Shown: positions 1 to 8,230, numbered from the stretch's first letter. The stretch: 13,308 nucleotides of DNA from an uncultured Eubacteriales bacterium (GCA_900555795.1 USMP01000008.1:1-13308); one strand, 5' to 3'. Notes: generated by a model not told the origin, from the letters alone. A program made the numbers and translations.

Positions 1-358
1 CATCCAGCAGGTTGACGCACACCACGCACCGCGGTTCCAGCTCCAGCGTCTGCAGGACCAAATTCAGATTGCGCTCCAGACAGGTGGCGTCGCACACCAC
101 GACCGCCGCGTCCGCGCCGCCGAAGCAGAGAAAATCCCGCGCCACCTCTTCTTCCGCCGAGTGGGCCATGAGGGAATACGTACCCGGCAGATCCACCAGC
201 ACGTAGCCCCGTTCCCGGTGCTCACACTGTCCCTGCGCGTTGGCCACGGTCTTTCCCGGCCAATTTCCCGTATGCTGCCGGAGCCCGGTCAGCGCGTTGA
301 AGACGGTGGACTTGCCCACATTGGGGCGGCCCACAATGGCAACAATAGGCTTGGCCAT
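1..358 (-). CDS. feoB: FeoB-type GTPase, N-terminal G domain (partial, Der-like first residues)
   Basis: This is the first 119 codons of a GTPase; the rest lies beyond the window edge. The G1/P-loop GRPNVGKST is at residues 10-18, the FeoB switch motif QHTGNWPG at 28-35, and the G3 motif DLPG at 56-59, followed by a FeoB-type stretch [13 protein letters not shown]. FeoB proteins are GTP-dependent ferrous-iron transporters whose cytosolic G domain precedes a membrane channel; the channel is not visible here. The start has a GGAGG nine bases upstream and lies 81 bases after the DUF512 gene, so the two are probably co-transcribed. Odd: residues 1-18 ([18 protein letters not shown]) read like the ribosome-assembly GTPase Der, which normally follows DUF512 genes in Clostridia, whereas everything after the P-loop is FeoB. 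The gene is probably a join at the shared P-loop. FeoB identity of the body is secure; membership of a working full-length gene is not. Confidence 0.75.
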   Translation of the reverse strand, partial: MAKPIVAIVGRPNVGKSTVFNALTGLRQHTGNWPGKTVANAQGQCEHRERGYVLVDLPGTYSLMAHSAEEEVARDFLCFGGADAAVVVCDATCLERNLNLVLQTLELEPRCVVCVNLLD

Positions 359-439
359 AAAAAATGACCTCCGTTTCTATATGAGGTATACGTGCAAACA
401 TATGGGATACGCGCAACGGGAAAGCAAGGTCCCGCCCCT

Positions 440-1738
440 CTATTTGCGGCCCGCCATAGCGTCCAGCAGGTCAAATCCGTCCTGCTCCACAACGGTGGCG
501 GGAACGCCCAGGGCCTTCTCCACATCGGCAACATGCAGATCGTCTAAAAAAACATCCCCGCCATGGCGCAGCATGTTGATGGGAAGCAGCAGCCGGGCCC
601 CCAAATCTCTGCCCCGCAGCTGGGCAATCAGGTCCTGGCCGGTAATGAGGCCCGCCACATCAATGGTGTGGCCAAAAAAGTCATTTTGGATCGCCACTAC
701 CGTCCCCTGAACCCCCAGTTTCTCCTCCGCCTGGCGGGCCAATTCCTGTAAAAAGGGCTGGGCACTGACGCCGGTGGCGATGGTATAAGGCGAGGCGTCC
801 AGCTGCCCGGCCTCCAGGCGGAGGCCGGCTTCAAACTCAGTGATGAGGCTGCGAAGCATACCCACACCGTTTTCAATCTGGACATACCCCTCGTAGTAGG
901 CCTCCTCCGGCAGGGCCCGGCCAGCCCGGATATACAGTTCGTCGGAGCAGAAGAAAATCCTGGACCCCCTCTCCGCCAGGCACCGCGCCCCGAAGGCGTC
1001 TACCTGGTCAATAACGGCGCACGCCTCCGCCCGATCCACCGGCCGCAGCTTTGCCAGCTTATCCCGGTAGCGGGTCAGGCCCACCGGCACAACAGAGCAG
1101 CTGGCAAATCCCCAGTCCGCCATATCCGCCATGGTGCGCTGCAGCTGAGCACCGTCATTCAAACCGGGGCACAGGACAATCTGTCCATTCATCTGGATCC
1201 CGGCCCGGCCAAATTCCCGCATATACGTCAAACTCTTATCCGCTCCCTTATTACCCAGAAGCGCGCAGCGGAGTTTGGGGTCTGTGGCGTGGACAGACAC
1301 ATTGATGGGACTGATGCGCAGATCTATAATCCGCTGCGCCTCCCGCTCCGACAGATTGGTGAGGGTGATATAGTTGCCCATGAGAAAGCTGAGGCGGGCG
1401 TCGTCGTCCTTAAAATACAGGGTATCCCGGCAGCCGGGGGCCATTTGATCCACAAAACAGAACAGGCAAAAATTGCTGCACGGCCGGGGCTCATCCATCA
1501 GATAGGTGTCAAAGTTGAGGCCCAGGTCGGCCCCCTCCTCCTTCCGCACCCGCAGGGTTCGCTGCCTGCCGGCAGCATCCTCCAGCACCAGCGCCACATC
1601 CCCGTCATAGCCGAAGTAGCGGTAATCCAGCACGTCCACCACCGGGTGTCCGTTGATGGCAATCAATTTTTCCCCGGGCCGGACGCCGGACCGCTCCGCC
1701 GGGGACTGGGGATCCACGGACGTGATGACTGTGCTCAT
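440..1738 (-). CDS. DUF512 family radical-SAM protein with N-terminal PDZ-like domain
   Basis: The 432-residue product matches the DUF512 family found throughout Clostridia. Residues 1-65 form a PDZ-like domain (SPAERSGVRPGEKLIAING). A radical-SAM-like core follows, with a cysteine triad C87-x3-C91-x2-C94 in PCSNFCLFCF that would hold a 4Fe-4S cluster, and the C-terminal DUF512 domain ends near HGGDVFLDDLHVADVEKALG. The biochemical role is not known; the family usually sits directly upstream of der. I chose the ATG at 1738 because AGGAGG lies six to seven bases before it; an in-frame ATG seven codons earlier would place that Shine-Dalgarno inside the gene. A strong promoter is at 1775-1803 and the next gene follows after 81 bases. 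Length and motifs look intact. Confidence 0.93.
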   Translation of the reverse strand: MSTVITSVDPQSPAERSGVRPGEKLIAINGHPVVDVLDYRYFGYDGDVALVLEDAAGRQRTLRVRKEEGADLGLNFDTYLMDEPRPCSNFCLFCFVDQMAPGCRDTLYFKDDDARLSFLMGNYITLTNLSEREAQRIIDLRISPINVSVHATDPKLRCALLGNKGADKSLTYMREFGRAGIQMNGQIVLCPGLNDGAQLQRTMADMADWGFASCSVVPVGLTRYRDKLAKLRPVDRAEACAVIDQVDAFGARCLAERGSRIFFCSDELYIRAGRALPEEAYYEGYVQIENGVGMLRSLITEFEAGLRLEAGQLDASPYTIATGVSAQPFLQELARQAEEKLGVQGTVVAIQNDFFGHTIDVAGLITGQDLIAQLRGRDLGARLLLPINMLRHGGDVFLDDLHVADVEKALGVPATVVEQDGFDLLDAMAGRK

Positions 1739-1771
1739 GGCACGCCTCCTAATAGTCATAATAAACTATGA

Positions 1772-1785
1772 TACAGTATACTGTA
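1772..1785. promoter_or_regulatory. Perfect 14-bp palindrome over the -10 box (candidate operator)
   Basis: TACAGTATACTGTA is a perfect inverted repeat that contains the whole -10 hexamer of the DUF512 promoter. A protein bound here would block RNA polymerase, so a repressor operator is a reasonable inference. The TACA-N6-TGTA layout loosely recalls BlaI/CopY- or GntR-type sites, but I cannot assign a regulator, and none is encoded next to it. Confidence 0.45.
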
Positions 1786-1803
1786 AATTTTTCCTCTTTT
1801 CAA
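1775..1803 (-). promoter_or_regulatory. Sigma-A type promoter of the DUF512 gene
   Basis: On the minus strand TTGAAA (1803-1798) and TATACT (1780-1775) are separated by exactly 17 bases. The AT-rich context contrasts with the GC-rich genes around it. The expected transcription start is about 1768, some 30 bases before the DUF512 start codon. Confidence 0.8.
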
Positions 1804-1850
1804 GGGAAAAATTCACTCTGCCCCCGGAACGCAATGGCGGGGCATAGAGA

Positions 1851-1882
1851 GGCCCCCGGAAGGCAGCAGCCTTCCGGGGGCC
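1851..1882 (-). terminator. Terminator hairpin after the SLH surface-protein gene
   Basis: A perfect 13-bp stem (GGCCCCCGGAAGG / CCTTCCGGGGGCC) with a 6-base loop begins 22 bases after the stop codon of the surface-protein gene. There is no long T-run on the minus strand, only TCTCT, so it may be a weak or factor-assisted terminator. It also separates that gene from the DUF512 promoter. Confidence 0.65.
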
Positions 1883-1903
1883 TGAGGTTTGCGAGGGATT
1901 GGA

Positions 1904-4900
1904 TTAATCGCCGTCACCAGTGGTATTGGGGTTCAGGTTGTCGGCAACCTCACCGCCGGGGGCGGAGTGGCTGTCGGACCACATCTTCTCCAGTGCCACC
2001 CAGTCACGGTTGGCCAGGAGTTCCGTCCAGGTCTCGCCGTCGATAATGGTCTCACGCTCATAGTCGTGGGAGTTGGTGGCCTCCTGAATGGCCTCATAGA
2101 ACCAAGCGGTCTCCGGGTTATCAATCCAGGTCTTCATGTCCGCCAGCATGTGGTCCTTATCCGGGGCGCGATCCAGCATGGCGTTGATCAGGGTCACGGC
2201 CTCGGCGCGGGTAATCAGGTCGTTGGGACGGAACTTCCCGTCGCCGTTGCCCTTAATCCAGCCGGCCCGGGCCGCGCGGTTGATATACTCTGCCGCCCAG
2301 TGTCCGCTGATATCCGTGAACATGTCCTCGCCCTCGTACTCCTCGCTGAGGAAGCGGGCCGCGATGGCGGCAAACTCGGCGCGGGTGATGTTCTTGTTGG
2401 GCTGCATGGTCCCATCCGTATAGCCGGTGAGGATACTGGCCTGGGTGGCAGTACAGATGGCGTTGTTGTACCAGCTGCCAACCATCACATCGGAGTAGAT
2501 ACTCTCGGTGGCCCAGTTGGCATCCCGGAACTCATCCGTCATCAGACGGAAGAAGATGGTTGCCACCTCGGCACGGGTGATATAGCTGTTGGGCCGAACC
2601 GTGTTGTCCTCATACCCCACAATATAGGCGTAGTGATCCACCGTGTTCAGTCCAGGCACATCTGCCAGAGGTACCTCGTCATCGGGAATCGGCGTAGGAC
2701 CAGGGCCAGGGCCGCCGCGGCGGGAATAATAGACGTTCAGCACAATATCTCCCACCAGTTTCCCACTCATAGCCGTATCCGCAGGCTCGGTGTCATAGCT
2801 GCGCAGTTCATAGCGGCCGATCCGGCCAACCAGGTAGTCGTCTAAGTCATATGCGCTGCCGTGAACCATGGTAATAAAGTCGGGCTTGGCGATTACGGCG
2901 TTGGTCTTAAACTCCAGATAATTCACGGTAATGGTGTACTCATTGGGAGCGGTTACGACCAGACGGCCATCCACGTAGCTGATGTCGTAGTTGCCGGTGG
3001 TTTCCACGCCGCCCTTCATGATCTTGCCGCCGCTGGCCACGTTGGGGCTCTCGCCCTGCTCAGTCTGGCTTCCGGTGACAACCACGTCGCTGAGAATCTC
3101 GCCCGCAGCCAGAGTGCCGGCAACCGTGTAGCCGTCCGCGGTGAGAGGCTCACCGTCAAAAGGCTTGGTAGCGGAATTGGCCGTAATCGTGATTGCCAGC
3201 GGGTTGATGGTCAGGCCACCATCCACGATCCGGAACGTAACGTTGGTGAAGTTCTTGCTGTTGTTGCTGAACATCTCCGCCGTCACGCCCATGGGGTAGA
3301 AGTCCGCGTCCGTGCCCTTGGCTTCCGCCGTGCCGTTGAAGCTGAAGTCACTGGCCGTGTACAGGCTGCTGCTGATGCTCGTCACCGTATACCCGGAAAC
3401 GCTCTGCTCAGAACCCGTGTAAGGCTTCGTGTCGCTGTTCTCCGTAATGGTCACGACCACTTCGTCGTCAATCGGCGTAATGGTCAGGCTGCCGGGGTTG
3501 GTCGTCAGGGTGTACTGATTGCTCACGTCGGCGCCAGTCGTACTGTCGGTGATCGAAATGGCGCCAAAGGTGCCGTCACCGTAGGGACCGGCCTCAGTGC
3601 CCTTAGCCGGCGTGTAACTCACAGCGATGCTGTGGCCGGCCTTCAGACCGTTGACAGAACTGCTGGTGTAGGAATAGCCGCTCTGTTCCGCACCCGTGTA
3701 CGGTGTGCTCTTATCCGCCACGGTAATGGTCAGCTGCGTCTTCCCGCCAAAGTTCGCGGTATAGGTGTAGGTCGCCTTGCCCTTGGCGGAAATGGTGTGG
3801 CCGCTGAGGGTCTCGTCCTCGCCCGTCACATCATCGCTCCAGCCGGTATGGCCAGCCTGGGCGGCGGACCAGCCGCTGAAGTAGCCCGCGGTGGCGGTGG
3901 CGGTGCTGCCGGAAATCGCAACGCTGCCGTTTTCCGCCCACTTGCCAGAAACCAGGATGGTCTTGACCTCCTTGGTCAGGGCGCCCACCGTTCCAAGGCT
4001 CGTGTCCACGCTCTGGTAGAGGATCGTCACCTGGTACTTATCGGGAATCTGGTCGGGCTCGTCGGGGTCCTTCTCGCCAATCTCGTCAGTGGCATAGTAG
4101 ACGCTGATCACATTGCCGCTGACAGCGATCACAAGAGGATTGTTCTCGGTGTAATCCAGGGCATAGGTCTTGCCGCCCATGGTAACACCGGCTGCGGGGG
4201 TGACGGAGGCCTGGGTACCAATGGTGCCCGTGCCGCCGGTGGCAGCGCCCTGGGGCGCATCGCCCTTCACATCATCATAGTAGTACTCCACAGTCCAGGG
4301 AGCGGTGTTCAGCTTGAAGTACAGCTTCAGCACCAGGGAGCCGTTCCCGGCAATGTTGCCGGACAACACATTGCCCGCATAGGTACTATCAAAGACGTAC
4401 TTGCCATTCTCCCGATCCGCCTTATCCGCAGCCGTCACATAAGCCATGGTATCCGTAGTCCCAGTGCGGGGATCTGTTGCGGAGGCAGTGGTGGGATAGG
4501 TGCTGCCGTCATCATTCTGGAGATAGAACTCCACAACATAGGGAGTGTCGGTATTGGCGGTAAACTTGCCGTAGAGATTGACATCCTCGGCAGGCATGTT
4601 AAAGTTCTCGGCCCTGGTACCGGTGCAGCTGCTATTTGTATACCAGCCGTCGAAGGTATAGCCGTCCCGGCTGGGCTCCGGCCGCAGGGTGACGGGGGCC
4701 TCAAAGGCATAGGGCACCGCATCGCCGCTCTGAGAGCCGTCCACATAGTAGGTCACGTTGTAGCTGTTACGGACATAGTAGATGGTGGCTTCATTGCCGC
4801 TAACAGCGATGGTGATATCGCCGGTATCGCTGTCGTAAGCAAAGCCCTCGATGGTCCCGGCCTTGTCCGCCACGGTGACGGTGGTGCCAAAATCCGCCTG

Positions 4901-5800
4901 GCCGGTGGTATCGTCCGCCAGCGTGTTCGTGGTACCCTTCTCCACGTGGTGGATCACATAGCCGTAGCTGTTGGCATCCCAGTTGGCGGTATAGCTGAGA
5001 TCGCCTGTGGTGCCGGCGGGGATGGTGACACTGTCACTGGCAGCAGTACCATTGCTGCCGGTCCAGCCCAGGAAGGTGTGGCCCTCCCGCCCGGGGTTCA
5101 CCAGGGTAATGGGCAGATCCTCCACCGTGTAGCTGGTGGGGTTGGTCACACCCGCCGCCAGAGCGCCGCCCTGGAGGTCATAGGTGATGCGGTAAGGGAT
5201 GCACTTCCACTGGGCGTAAAGCACGCTCTCGCCCACGGTGTCCGCCCGGACGCTGTCGCCGGCGGCGTAGGCAGTACCCCGGCCATCGGCCTGGGTGTTC
5301 CAGCCGTCAAACTCGTAGCCCGCAGGGGCGGTGAAGCCGTTGTCTTGCACGGTGAAAGCGCCGTTCTGGGCAACGGTGTGGCCGGTCATGGAACCCGTGC
5401 CGCCGTTGGCGTCATAGGCCACGGTGACTTCCGGCACACTGACAGCGTCCACATACACCGCTGTGAGAGTGATGTTGTCGGCGGGCAGGGTCACATAGCC
5501 GCCGGGGACGTAGATGGTGCCTTCGCCATCCACCCAGTGGCTGAACTCCTTACCGGTGGGGGCAGTGACGCCCACAGGGGCCTTGACCACAGCCTGGGTG
5601 TTGTACTGGTAGCGCTGACTGTCGGTCACAGCGCCGGTTCCGTCACCTACATGATACAGCACCTGATAGCCCGCGGTAGAGACCACCAGAGGATAGAGGG
5701 CCACATCCGCGGTAACGGGGGCGTCCATGGGATACAGGGTCAGATTGCCCCCGGCACCCTTGGTGCACCAGCCCACGAAGGTCTCTGTGGCGCTGCGGTA
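1904..5800 (-). CDS. SLH-domain surface protein with InlB-type and MBG-like repeats, 5'-truncated
   Basis: About 1,299 codons are open with no credible start: the frame meets a stop at 5801-5803, and the first GTG (5776) has no Shine-Dalgarno and falls inside a repeat ([10 protein letters not shown]). The signal peptide and N-terminus are therefore missing. Using residue 1 at 5776, several InlB/Listeria-Bacteroides repeats follow (for example [12 protein letters not shown] to YEFDGWNT, and YTFDGWYT), interleaved with MucBP-like strands such as TVEYYYDD. Three MBG-like modules come next ([35 protein letters not shown]), then a Gly-Pro linker near 1020 and three SLH domains from about 1043 ([32 protein letters not shown]). 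SLH domains bind pyruvylated secondary cell-wall polymer, so the intact protein should be a cell-surface adhesin or S-layer-associated protein. A terminator follows. The 5' end runs head-on into a spo0A fragment. Confidence 0.85.
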   Translation of the reverse strand, partial: YRSATETFVGWCTKGAGGNLTLYPMDAPVTADVALYPLVVSTAGYQVLYHVGDGTGAVTDSQRYQYNTQAVVKAPVGVTAPTGKEFSHWVDGEGTIYVPGGYVTLPADNITLTAVYVDAVSVPEVTVAYDANGGTGSMTGHTVAQNGAFTVQDNGFTAPAGYEFDGWNTQADGRGTAYAAGDSVRADTVGESVLYAQWKCIPYRITYDLQGGALAAGVTNPTSYTVEDLPITLVNPGREGHTFLGWTGSNGTAASDSVTIPAGTTGDLSYTANWDANSYGYVIHHVEKGTTNTLADDTTGQADFGTTVTVADKAGTIEGFAYDSDTGDITIAVSGNEATIYYVRNSYNVTYYVDGSQSGDAVPYAFEAPVTLRPEPSRDGYTFDGWYTNSSCTGTRAENFNMPAEDVNLYGKFTANTDTPYVVEFYLQNDDGSTYPTTASATDPRTGTTDTMAYVTAADKADRENGKYVFDSTYAGNVLSGNIAGNGSLVLKLYFKLNTAPWTVEYYYDDVKGDAPQGAATGGTGTIGTQASVTPAAGVTMGGKTYALDYTENNPLVIAVSGNVISVYYATDEIGEKDPDEPDQIPDKYQVTILYQSVDTSLGTVGALTKEVKTILVSGKWAENGSVAISGSTATATAGYFSGWSAAQAGHTGWSDDVTGEDETLSGHTISAKGKATYTYTANFGGKTQLTITVADKSTPYTGAEQSGYSYTSSSVNGLKAGHSIAVSYTPAKGTEAGPYGDGTFGAISITDSTTGADVSNQYTLTTNPGSLTITPIDDEVVVTITENSDTKPYTGSEQSVSGYTVTSISSSLYTASDFSFNGTAEAKGTDADFYPMGVTAEMFSNNSKNFTNVTFRIVDGGLTINPLAITITANSATKPFDGEPLTADGYTVAGTLAAGEILSDVVVTGSQTEQGESPNVASGGKIMKGGVETTGNYDISYVDGRLVVTAPNEYTITVNYLEFKTNAVIAKPDFITMVHGSAYDLDDYLVGRIGRYELRSYDTEPADTAMSGKLVGDIVLNVYYSRRGGPGPGPTPIPDDEVPLADVPGLNTVDHYAYIVGYEDNTVRPNSYITRAEVATIFFRLMTDEFRDANWATESIYSDVMVGSWYNNAICTATQASILTGYTDGTMQPNKNITRAEFAAIAARFLSEEYEGEDMFTDISGHWAAEYINRAARAGWIKGNGDGKFRPNDLITRAEAVTLINAMLDRAPDKDHMLADMKTWIDNPETAWFYEAIQEATNSHDYERETIIDGETWTELLANRDWVALEKMWSDSHSAPGGEVADNLNPNTTGDGD

Positions 5801-5999
5801 TCATACGACACCCAGCCGGGTAGAACGGGCCATTCGCCATGCCATTGAGGTGGCGTGGGACAGGGGCGATCTGGAAACCCTCCAGCGCTTCTTTGGATAT
5901 ACGGTATCCAATGCCAAGGGAAAACCCACCAATTCTGAATTTATCGCTATGATCAGCGACCGCATTCGGCTGAAATTGAAAAACGACAACTTAGCGTAA
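5785..5999 (+). pseudogene. spo0A: Spo0A C-terminal fragment (sporulation master regulator, 5' end missing)
   Basis: The frame encodes the last 70 or so residues of Spo0A, starting around VALRYHTT and containing the recognition-helix signature [15 protein letters not shown], then [20 protein letters not shown] and a short basic end. Spo0A is normally about 260 residues, with an N-terminal phospho-receiver domain and a C-terminal DNA-binding domain. Here the whole receiver and the first part of the DNA-binding domain are absent, replaced by the antisense of the surface-protein gene. An ATG at 5727 gives a 90-residue frame, but its first 20 or so residues are antisense to the SLH gene and it has no clear ribosome site. 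A good terminator follows, as expected for a real spo0A 3' end. The fragment could not be phosphorylated. Either this is a rearrangement that removes Spo0A function or a false join. Confidence 0.88.
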
Positions 6000-6027
6000 T
6001 TGATTCCTGCTGTGAGAAAGAGGCTTC

Positions 6028-6056
6028 CCCGCCGGTGTGCGAAGTACACCGGCGGG
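6028..6056 (+). terminator. Rho-independent terminator after spo0A
   Basis: An 11-bp perfect stem (CCCGCCGGTGT / ACACCGGCGGG) with a 7-base loop starts 28 bases after the spo0A stop and is followed by TACTTGCATTTG, a modest T-rich tail. The tail overlaps the next promoter. Confidence 0.75.
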
Positions 6057-6059
6057 TAC

Positions 6060-6088
6060 TTGCATTTGCGGAAGACTTCTGCTATACT
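6060..6088 (+). promoter_or_regulatory. Promoter of the TSCPD gene
   Basis: TTGCAT (6060-6065) and TATACT (6083-6088) are spaced by 17 bases, directly behind the spo0A terminator. The same hexamer pair with the same spacing recurs at 9034-9062, before the DUF1836 gene. Confidence 0.75.
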
Positions 6089-6142
6089 CCTTGCTGTATG
6101 ATTGGCAAAATGGTGGAAAACCATGCAAAAGGAGGAACAAAA

Positions 6143-6403
6143 ATGACGTATACATATATTCCCAAGGGCGTTTGCTCCAGCCGTATTGATCTGGAACTGG
6201 AGGGAAATGTAATCCGCTCTGTGGCGTTTACAGGCGGATGCAGCGGAAACCTGCAGGGAATTTCCCAGCTGCTCCAGGGAATGCGGGTGGAGGACGCGGT
6301 GGAACGCCTGCGGGGCATCCACTGCGGCTGGAAGCCCACCAGCTGTCCGGATCAATTGAGCCGGGCTCTCACAGAGGCGCTGGCCCAGGAGAAGAAAAAC
6401 TGA
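6143..6403 (+). CDS. Small TSCPD domain-containing protein (TIGR03905-like)
   Basis: An 86-residue protein made of a single TSCPD domain. Four cysteines stand in conserved places: C11 (PKGVCS), C33 (TGGCSGN), C61 (GIHCG) and C68 in the name-giving TSCPDQLSRAL. The domain resembles the zinc/cysteine-rich C-terminus of class II ribonucleotide reductases, where it has been linked to redox or metal binding; the role of the stand-alone form is unknown. The ATG at 6143 has AAGGAGG eight bases upstream, so the longer frame from 6035 is not used. It has its own promoter and terminator and so appears to be a single-gene unit. Confidence 0.92.
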   Translation: MTYTYIPKGVCSSRIDLELEGNVIRSVAFTGGCSGNLQGISQLLQGMRVEDAVERLRGIHCGWKPTSCPDQLSRALTEALAQEKKN

Positions 6404-6465
6404 TTGGATCTGCCCGGGTCCACGGATGGAAAGCCACCGGCGTGTTTTGTCCGCGAAACCTGGCG

Positions 6466-6500
6466 GCAGCCCCCGTGCCCTTTTTAGGCGCGAGGGCTGC
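6466..6500 (+). terminator. Terminator hairpin after the TSCPD gene
   Basis: GCAGCCC pairs with GGGCTGC and, after one mismatch, CGTGCC pairs with GGCGCG (one G-U), closing a 7-base loop that holds the T-run. The tail TCTGTTTCC is moderately T-rich. The hairpin lies about 60 bases after the stop codon. Apart from this and a promoter, the 232 bases between the TSCPD and nitroreductase genes show no gene. Confidence 0.55.
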
Positions 6501-6562
6501 TCTGTTTCCGGTGTTCTTTCGGCGGGGCGGAAACGCCGGCATCCGGCATGGCAGGAAGGTGC

Positions 6563-6590
6563 TTTACGGGCAGGCAAGCGGGGATATACT
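6563..6590 (+). promoter_or_regulatory. Candidate promoter of the nitroreductase gene
   Basis: TTTACG (6563-6568; four of six match the -35 consensus) and TATACT (6585-6590) are 16 bases apart. The predicted start point is about 40 bases before the ATG at 6636. Weaker than the other promoters here. Confidence 0.5.
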
Positions 6591-6635
6591 GAAAGAGGTA
6601 TCAGCCGCATGAAAAAAGAAACAGGAGGACAGGCT

Positions 6636-7160
6636 ATGGATTTGCTGGAAGTGCTGCAGGGCAGGCACAGCGTACGGGACTATACCGGGGAGCCGATTGG
6701 GGAGGAGAAGCTGACAAAAATCCTGCAGGCGGGGCTGCTGTCTGCCTCCGGCCGCGCCATCCGCCCCTGGGAACTGATTGTTGTGCGGGAGCGGGCCACC
6801 CTGGAAAAGCTGTCGGAGGGCCGGGTCGGTTCTGCGAAAATGCTGAGGAGCGCGGGCGCCGCCGTTGTGGTGGTTGCGGATGCGGCCCGCTCGGACACCT
6901 GGATTGAGGACTGCTCCATTGTCCTGGCCAATATGCACCTGATGGCGGCCAGCCTCGGGGTGGGCAGCTGCTGGATCCAGGGGCGGCTGCGGGAAGCCCA
7001 GGATGGGAGGACAACGGAGGCGTATGTCCGGGAGTGCCTGGACATTCCTGAGGGGTTCCGGCTGGAGGCCATCCTCTCTCTGGGGGTGCCGAAGGGCTCC
7101 GGAGTGCGGACAGAATTGTCCGATCTCCACAGCGAAAAGATACACTACGAAAAGTTCTGA
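6636..7160 (+). CDS. Nitroreductase family protein
   Basis: A 174-residue flavin oxidoreductase of the nitroreductase fold. The start MDLLEVLQGRHSVRDYTGEPI carries the family's RxSxRxY phosphate-binding motif for FMN (residues 10-16). SGRAIRPWEL (38-47) is the second FMN loop, and the helix IVLANMHLMAASLGVGSCWI (95-114) and LSLGVPKG (148-154) are typical of the C-terminal half. Such enzymes use NAD(P)H to reduce nitro compounds, quinones or other electrophiles; the substrate cannot be read from sequence. I chose the ATG at 6636 because AGGAGG lies seven bases before it; an ATG at 6609 is in frame but poorly placed. The length is short but normal for clostridial members. The neighbour rsmI has its own promoter. 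Confidence 0.9.
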   Translation: MDLLEVLQGRHSVRDYTGEPIGEEKLTKILQAGLLSASGRAIRPWELIVVRERATLEKLSEGRVGSAKMLRSAGAAVVVVADAARSDTWIEDCSIVLANMHLMAASLGVGSCWIQGRLREAQDGRTTEAYVRECLDIPEGFRLEAILSLGVPKGSGVRTELSDLHSEKIHYEKF

Positions 7161-7267
7161 GGCCGGGATAAATTCCCGGGGGAGAGAGGCCTGGCTGCCT
7201 GTTTCCGGCTGGGGCGGGCCCGATCCCTCCGCTGTCCCGGGGTGGGCGGCGTCCCGGGGGGAGACCC

Positions 7268-7296
7268 TTGCCTGTCCACACCGGGTGTGGTACAAT
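7268..7296 (+). promoter_or_regulatory. rsmI promoter with a palindrome filling its spacer
   Basis: TTGCCT (7268-7273) and TACAAT (7291-7296) are 17 bases apart. Fifteen of the 17 spacer bases (7276-7290) form the inverted repeat CCACACC-G-GGTGTGG, with perfect 7-base arms. The promoter lies 44 bases before the rsmI start. The remaining intergenic sequence from 7161 holds only a weak 6-bp hairpin (7163-7179) just after the nitroreductase stop. Confidence 0.6.
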
Positions 7297-7339
7297 GGAA
7301 AAAAACGCCGGGCTGGGCACGGCGGCGGAGGAGCATGCA

Positions 7340-8188
7340 ATGAGCGGTACGCTATATCTGGTGGCCACCCCCATCGGTAATCTGGGGGATTTCAGTCCAC
7401 GGGCTGTGGAGACGCTGGCCCAGGCGGATTTTATCGCGGCGGAGGACACACGGGTGTCCCTTAAGCTGCTGAACCATTTTGGCGTGAAGAAGCCCCTGAT
7501 CAGCTATCACCAGCACAATCAGGCTGCCGCCGGGCCGGCCATTCTGGACCGGCTGCTGGCGGGGGAGACCTGCGCGCTGGTGACGGACGCGGGTACGCCA
7601 GCGGTCAGCGATCCCGGGGAGGCGTTGGTGCGCCTTTGTGCCCAGCACGATGTGCCGGTGCTGTCCATCCCCGGCTGCTGTGCGCTGGTTTCCGCTCTGG
7701 CGGTCAGCGGCCTGGCCACGGGCCGGTTTACCTTTGAGGGGTTTCTGTCCGTGAATAAGAAGAGCCGCCGGGAACATCTGCAGTCCCTAGCGGCGGAGCG
7801 GCGGACGATGGTTTTTTATGAGGCGCCCCATAAGCTGCGCTTTACCCTGGCGGATCTGGCCGCCGCCTTTGGCGGGGACCGGCCTGTGACGCTCTGCCGG
7901 GAACTGACCAAGCTGCATGAGGAGACCTGGCGTACCACCCTGGCCCAGGCGGCGGAGCACTATGAGGATAATGTGCCCCGGGGAGAGTTTGTGCTGGTGG
8001 TGGCAGGCGCCGCACCGGAGCCGGAGACGGAACTTTCCCTGGAGGAGGGGGTGGAACGGGTGCTGGAATGCCGCCGGTCGGGCCAGCGGATGAAGGACGC
8101 GGTTCGCCAGGTGGCCAGCGAGACGGGACTGAACAAAAATGATCTGTACGAGGGCGCTGTGCGGGCGGAGGAGCAGCCCCTTCCATAA
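7340..8188 (+). CDS. rsmI: 16S rRNA (cytidine-1402-2'-O)-methyltransferase
   Basis: A 282-residue SAM-dependent enzyme of the tetrapyrrole-methylase fold that 2'-O-methylates C1402 in the decoding centre of 16S rRNA. The N-terminus MSGTLYLVATPIGNLGDFS is the family hallmark, followed by AAEDTR (33-38), VTDAGTPAVSDPG (81-93), PGCCALVSALAVSGL (111-125) and FYEAPHKL (159-166), all SAM- or RNA-site motifs. The C-terminal 50 residues (RMKDAVRQVASETGLNKNDLY) are the usual small helical domain. The ATG at 7340 has GGAGGAG six bases upstream; an overlapping ATG at 7334 is out of frame and stops at once. It is convergent with the hemolysin III gene across a shared terminator. Length and motifs look complete. 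Confidence 0.96.
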   Translation: MSGTLYLVATPIGNLGDFSPRAVETLAQADFIAAEDTRVSLKLLNHFGVKKPLISYHQHNQAAAGPAILDRLLAGETCALVTDAGTPAVSDPGEALVRLCAQHDVPVLSIPGCCALVSALAVSGLATGRFTFEGFLSVNKKSRREHLQSLAAERRTMVFYEAPHKLRFTLADLAAAFGGDRPVTLCRELTKLHEETWRTTLAQAAEHYEDNVPRGEFVLVVAGAAPEPETELSLEEGVERVLECRRSGQRMKDAVRQVASETGLNKNDLYEGAVRAEEQPLP

Positions 8189-8194
8189 AGAAAG

Positions 8195-8230
8195 CTGGGG
8201 ACGGCATCCATGGCAGGATGCCGCCCCCAG
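8195..8230. terminator. Bidirectional terminator between rsmI and the hemolysin III gene
   Basis: CTGGGG / CCCCAG plus, after one mismatch, CGGCATCC / GGATGCCG form a 14-bp stem with a 6-base loop. On the minus strand it is followed by CTTTCTTTAT, a good T-rich tail for the hemolysin III transcript; on the plus strand the tail GCTGGCTTTG is weaker. It sits between two convergent genes. Confidence 0.75.

Noticed and set aside
1739..1759. A longer DUF512 start at 1759 (seven extra residues)
   Set aside because: The extra codons contain the AGGAGG ribosome site that serves the ATG at 1738, and the family begins at that ATG.
5774..5776. GTG at 5776 as the true start of the SLH protein
   Set aside because: There is no Shine-Dalgarno or signal peptide, and it lies inside a conserved repeat motif (TFVGW), so the gene is truncated instead.
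2861..5848. A 995-codon open frame on the plus strand, with another at 1889-2845
   Set aside because: Both are antisense to the SLH surface-protein gene. The product is low-complexity (rich in G, V, H, A), has no domain and no ribosome site, and results from high-GC codon use in the real gene.
5727..5999. A 90-residue frame starting ATG at 5727, as a complete small protein
   Set aside because: Its first 20 or so residues are antisense of the SLH repeat and it lacks a ribosome site. Only the Spo0A part is meaningful, so it is reported as a spo0A fragment.
7163..7179. Hairpin CCGGGA-TAAAT-TCCCGG after the nitroreductase stop as a terminator
   Set aside because: It has only six base pairs and no T-run; too weak to call.
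6564..7449. Overlapping minus-strand frames opposite the nitroreductase gene
   Set aside because: They are Pro/Arg-rich shadows with no start signals; the plus strand encodes a recognisable nitroreductase.
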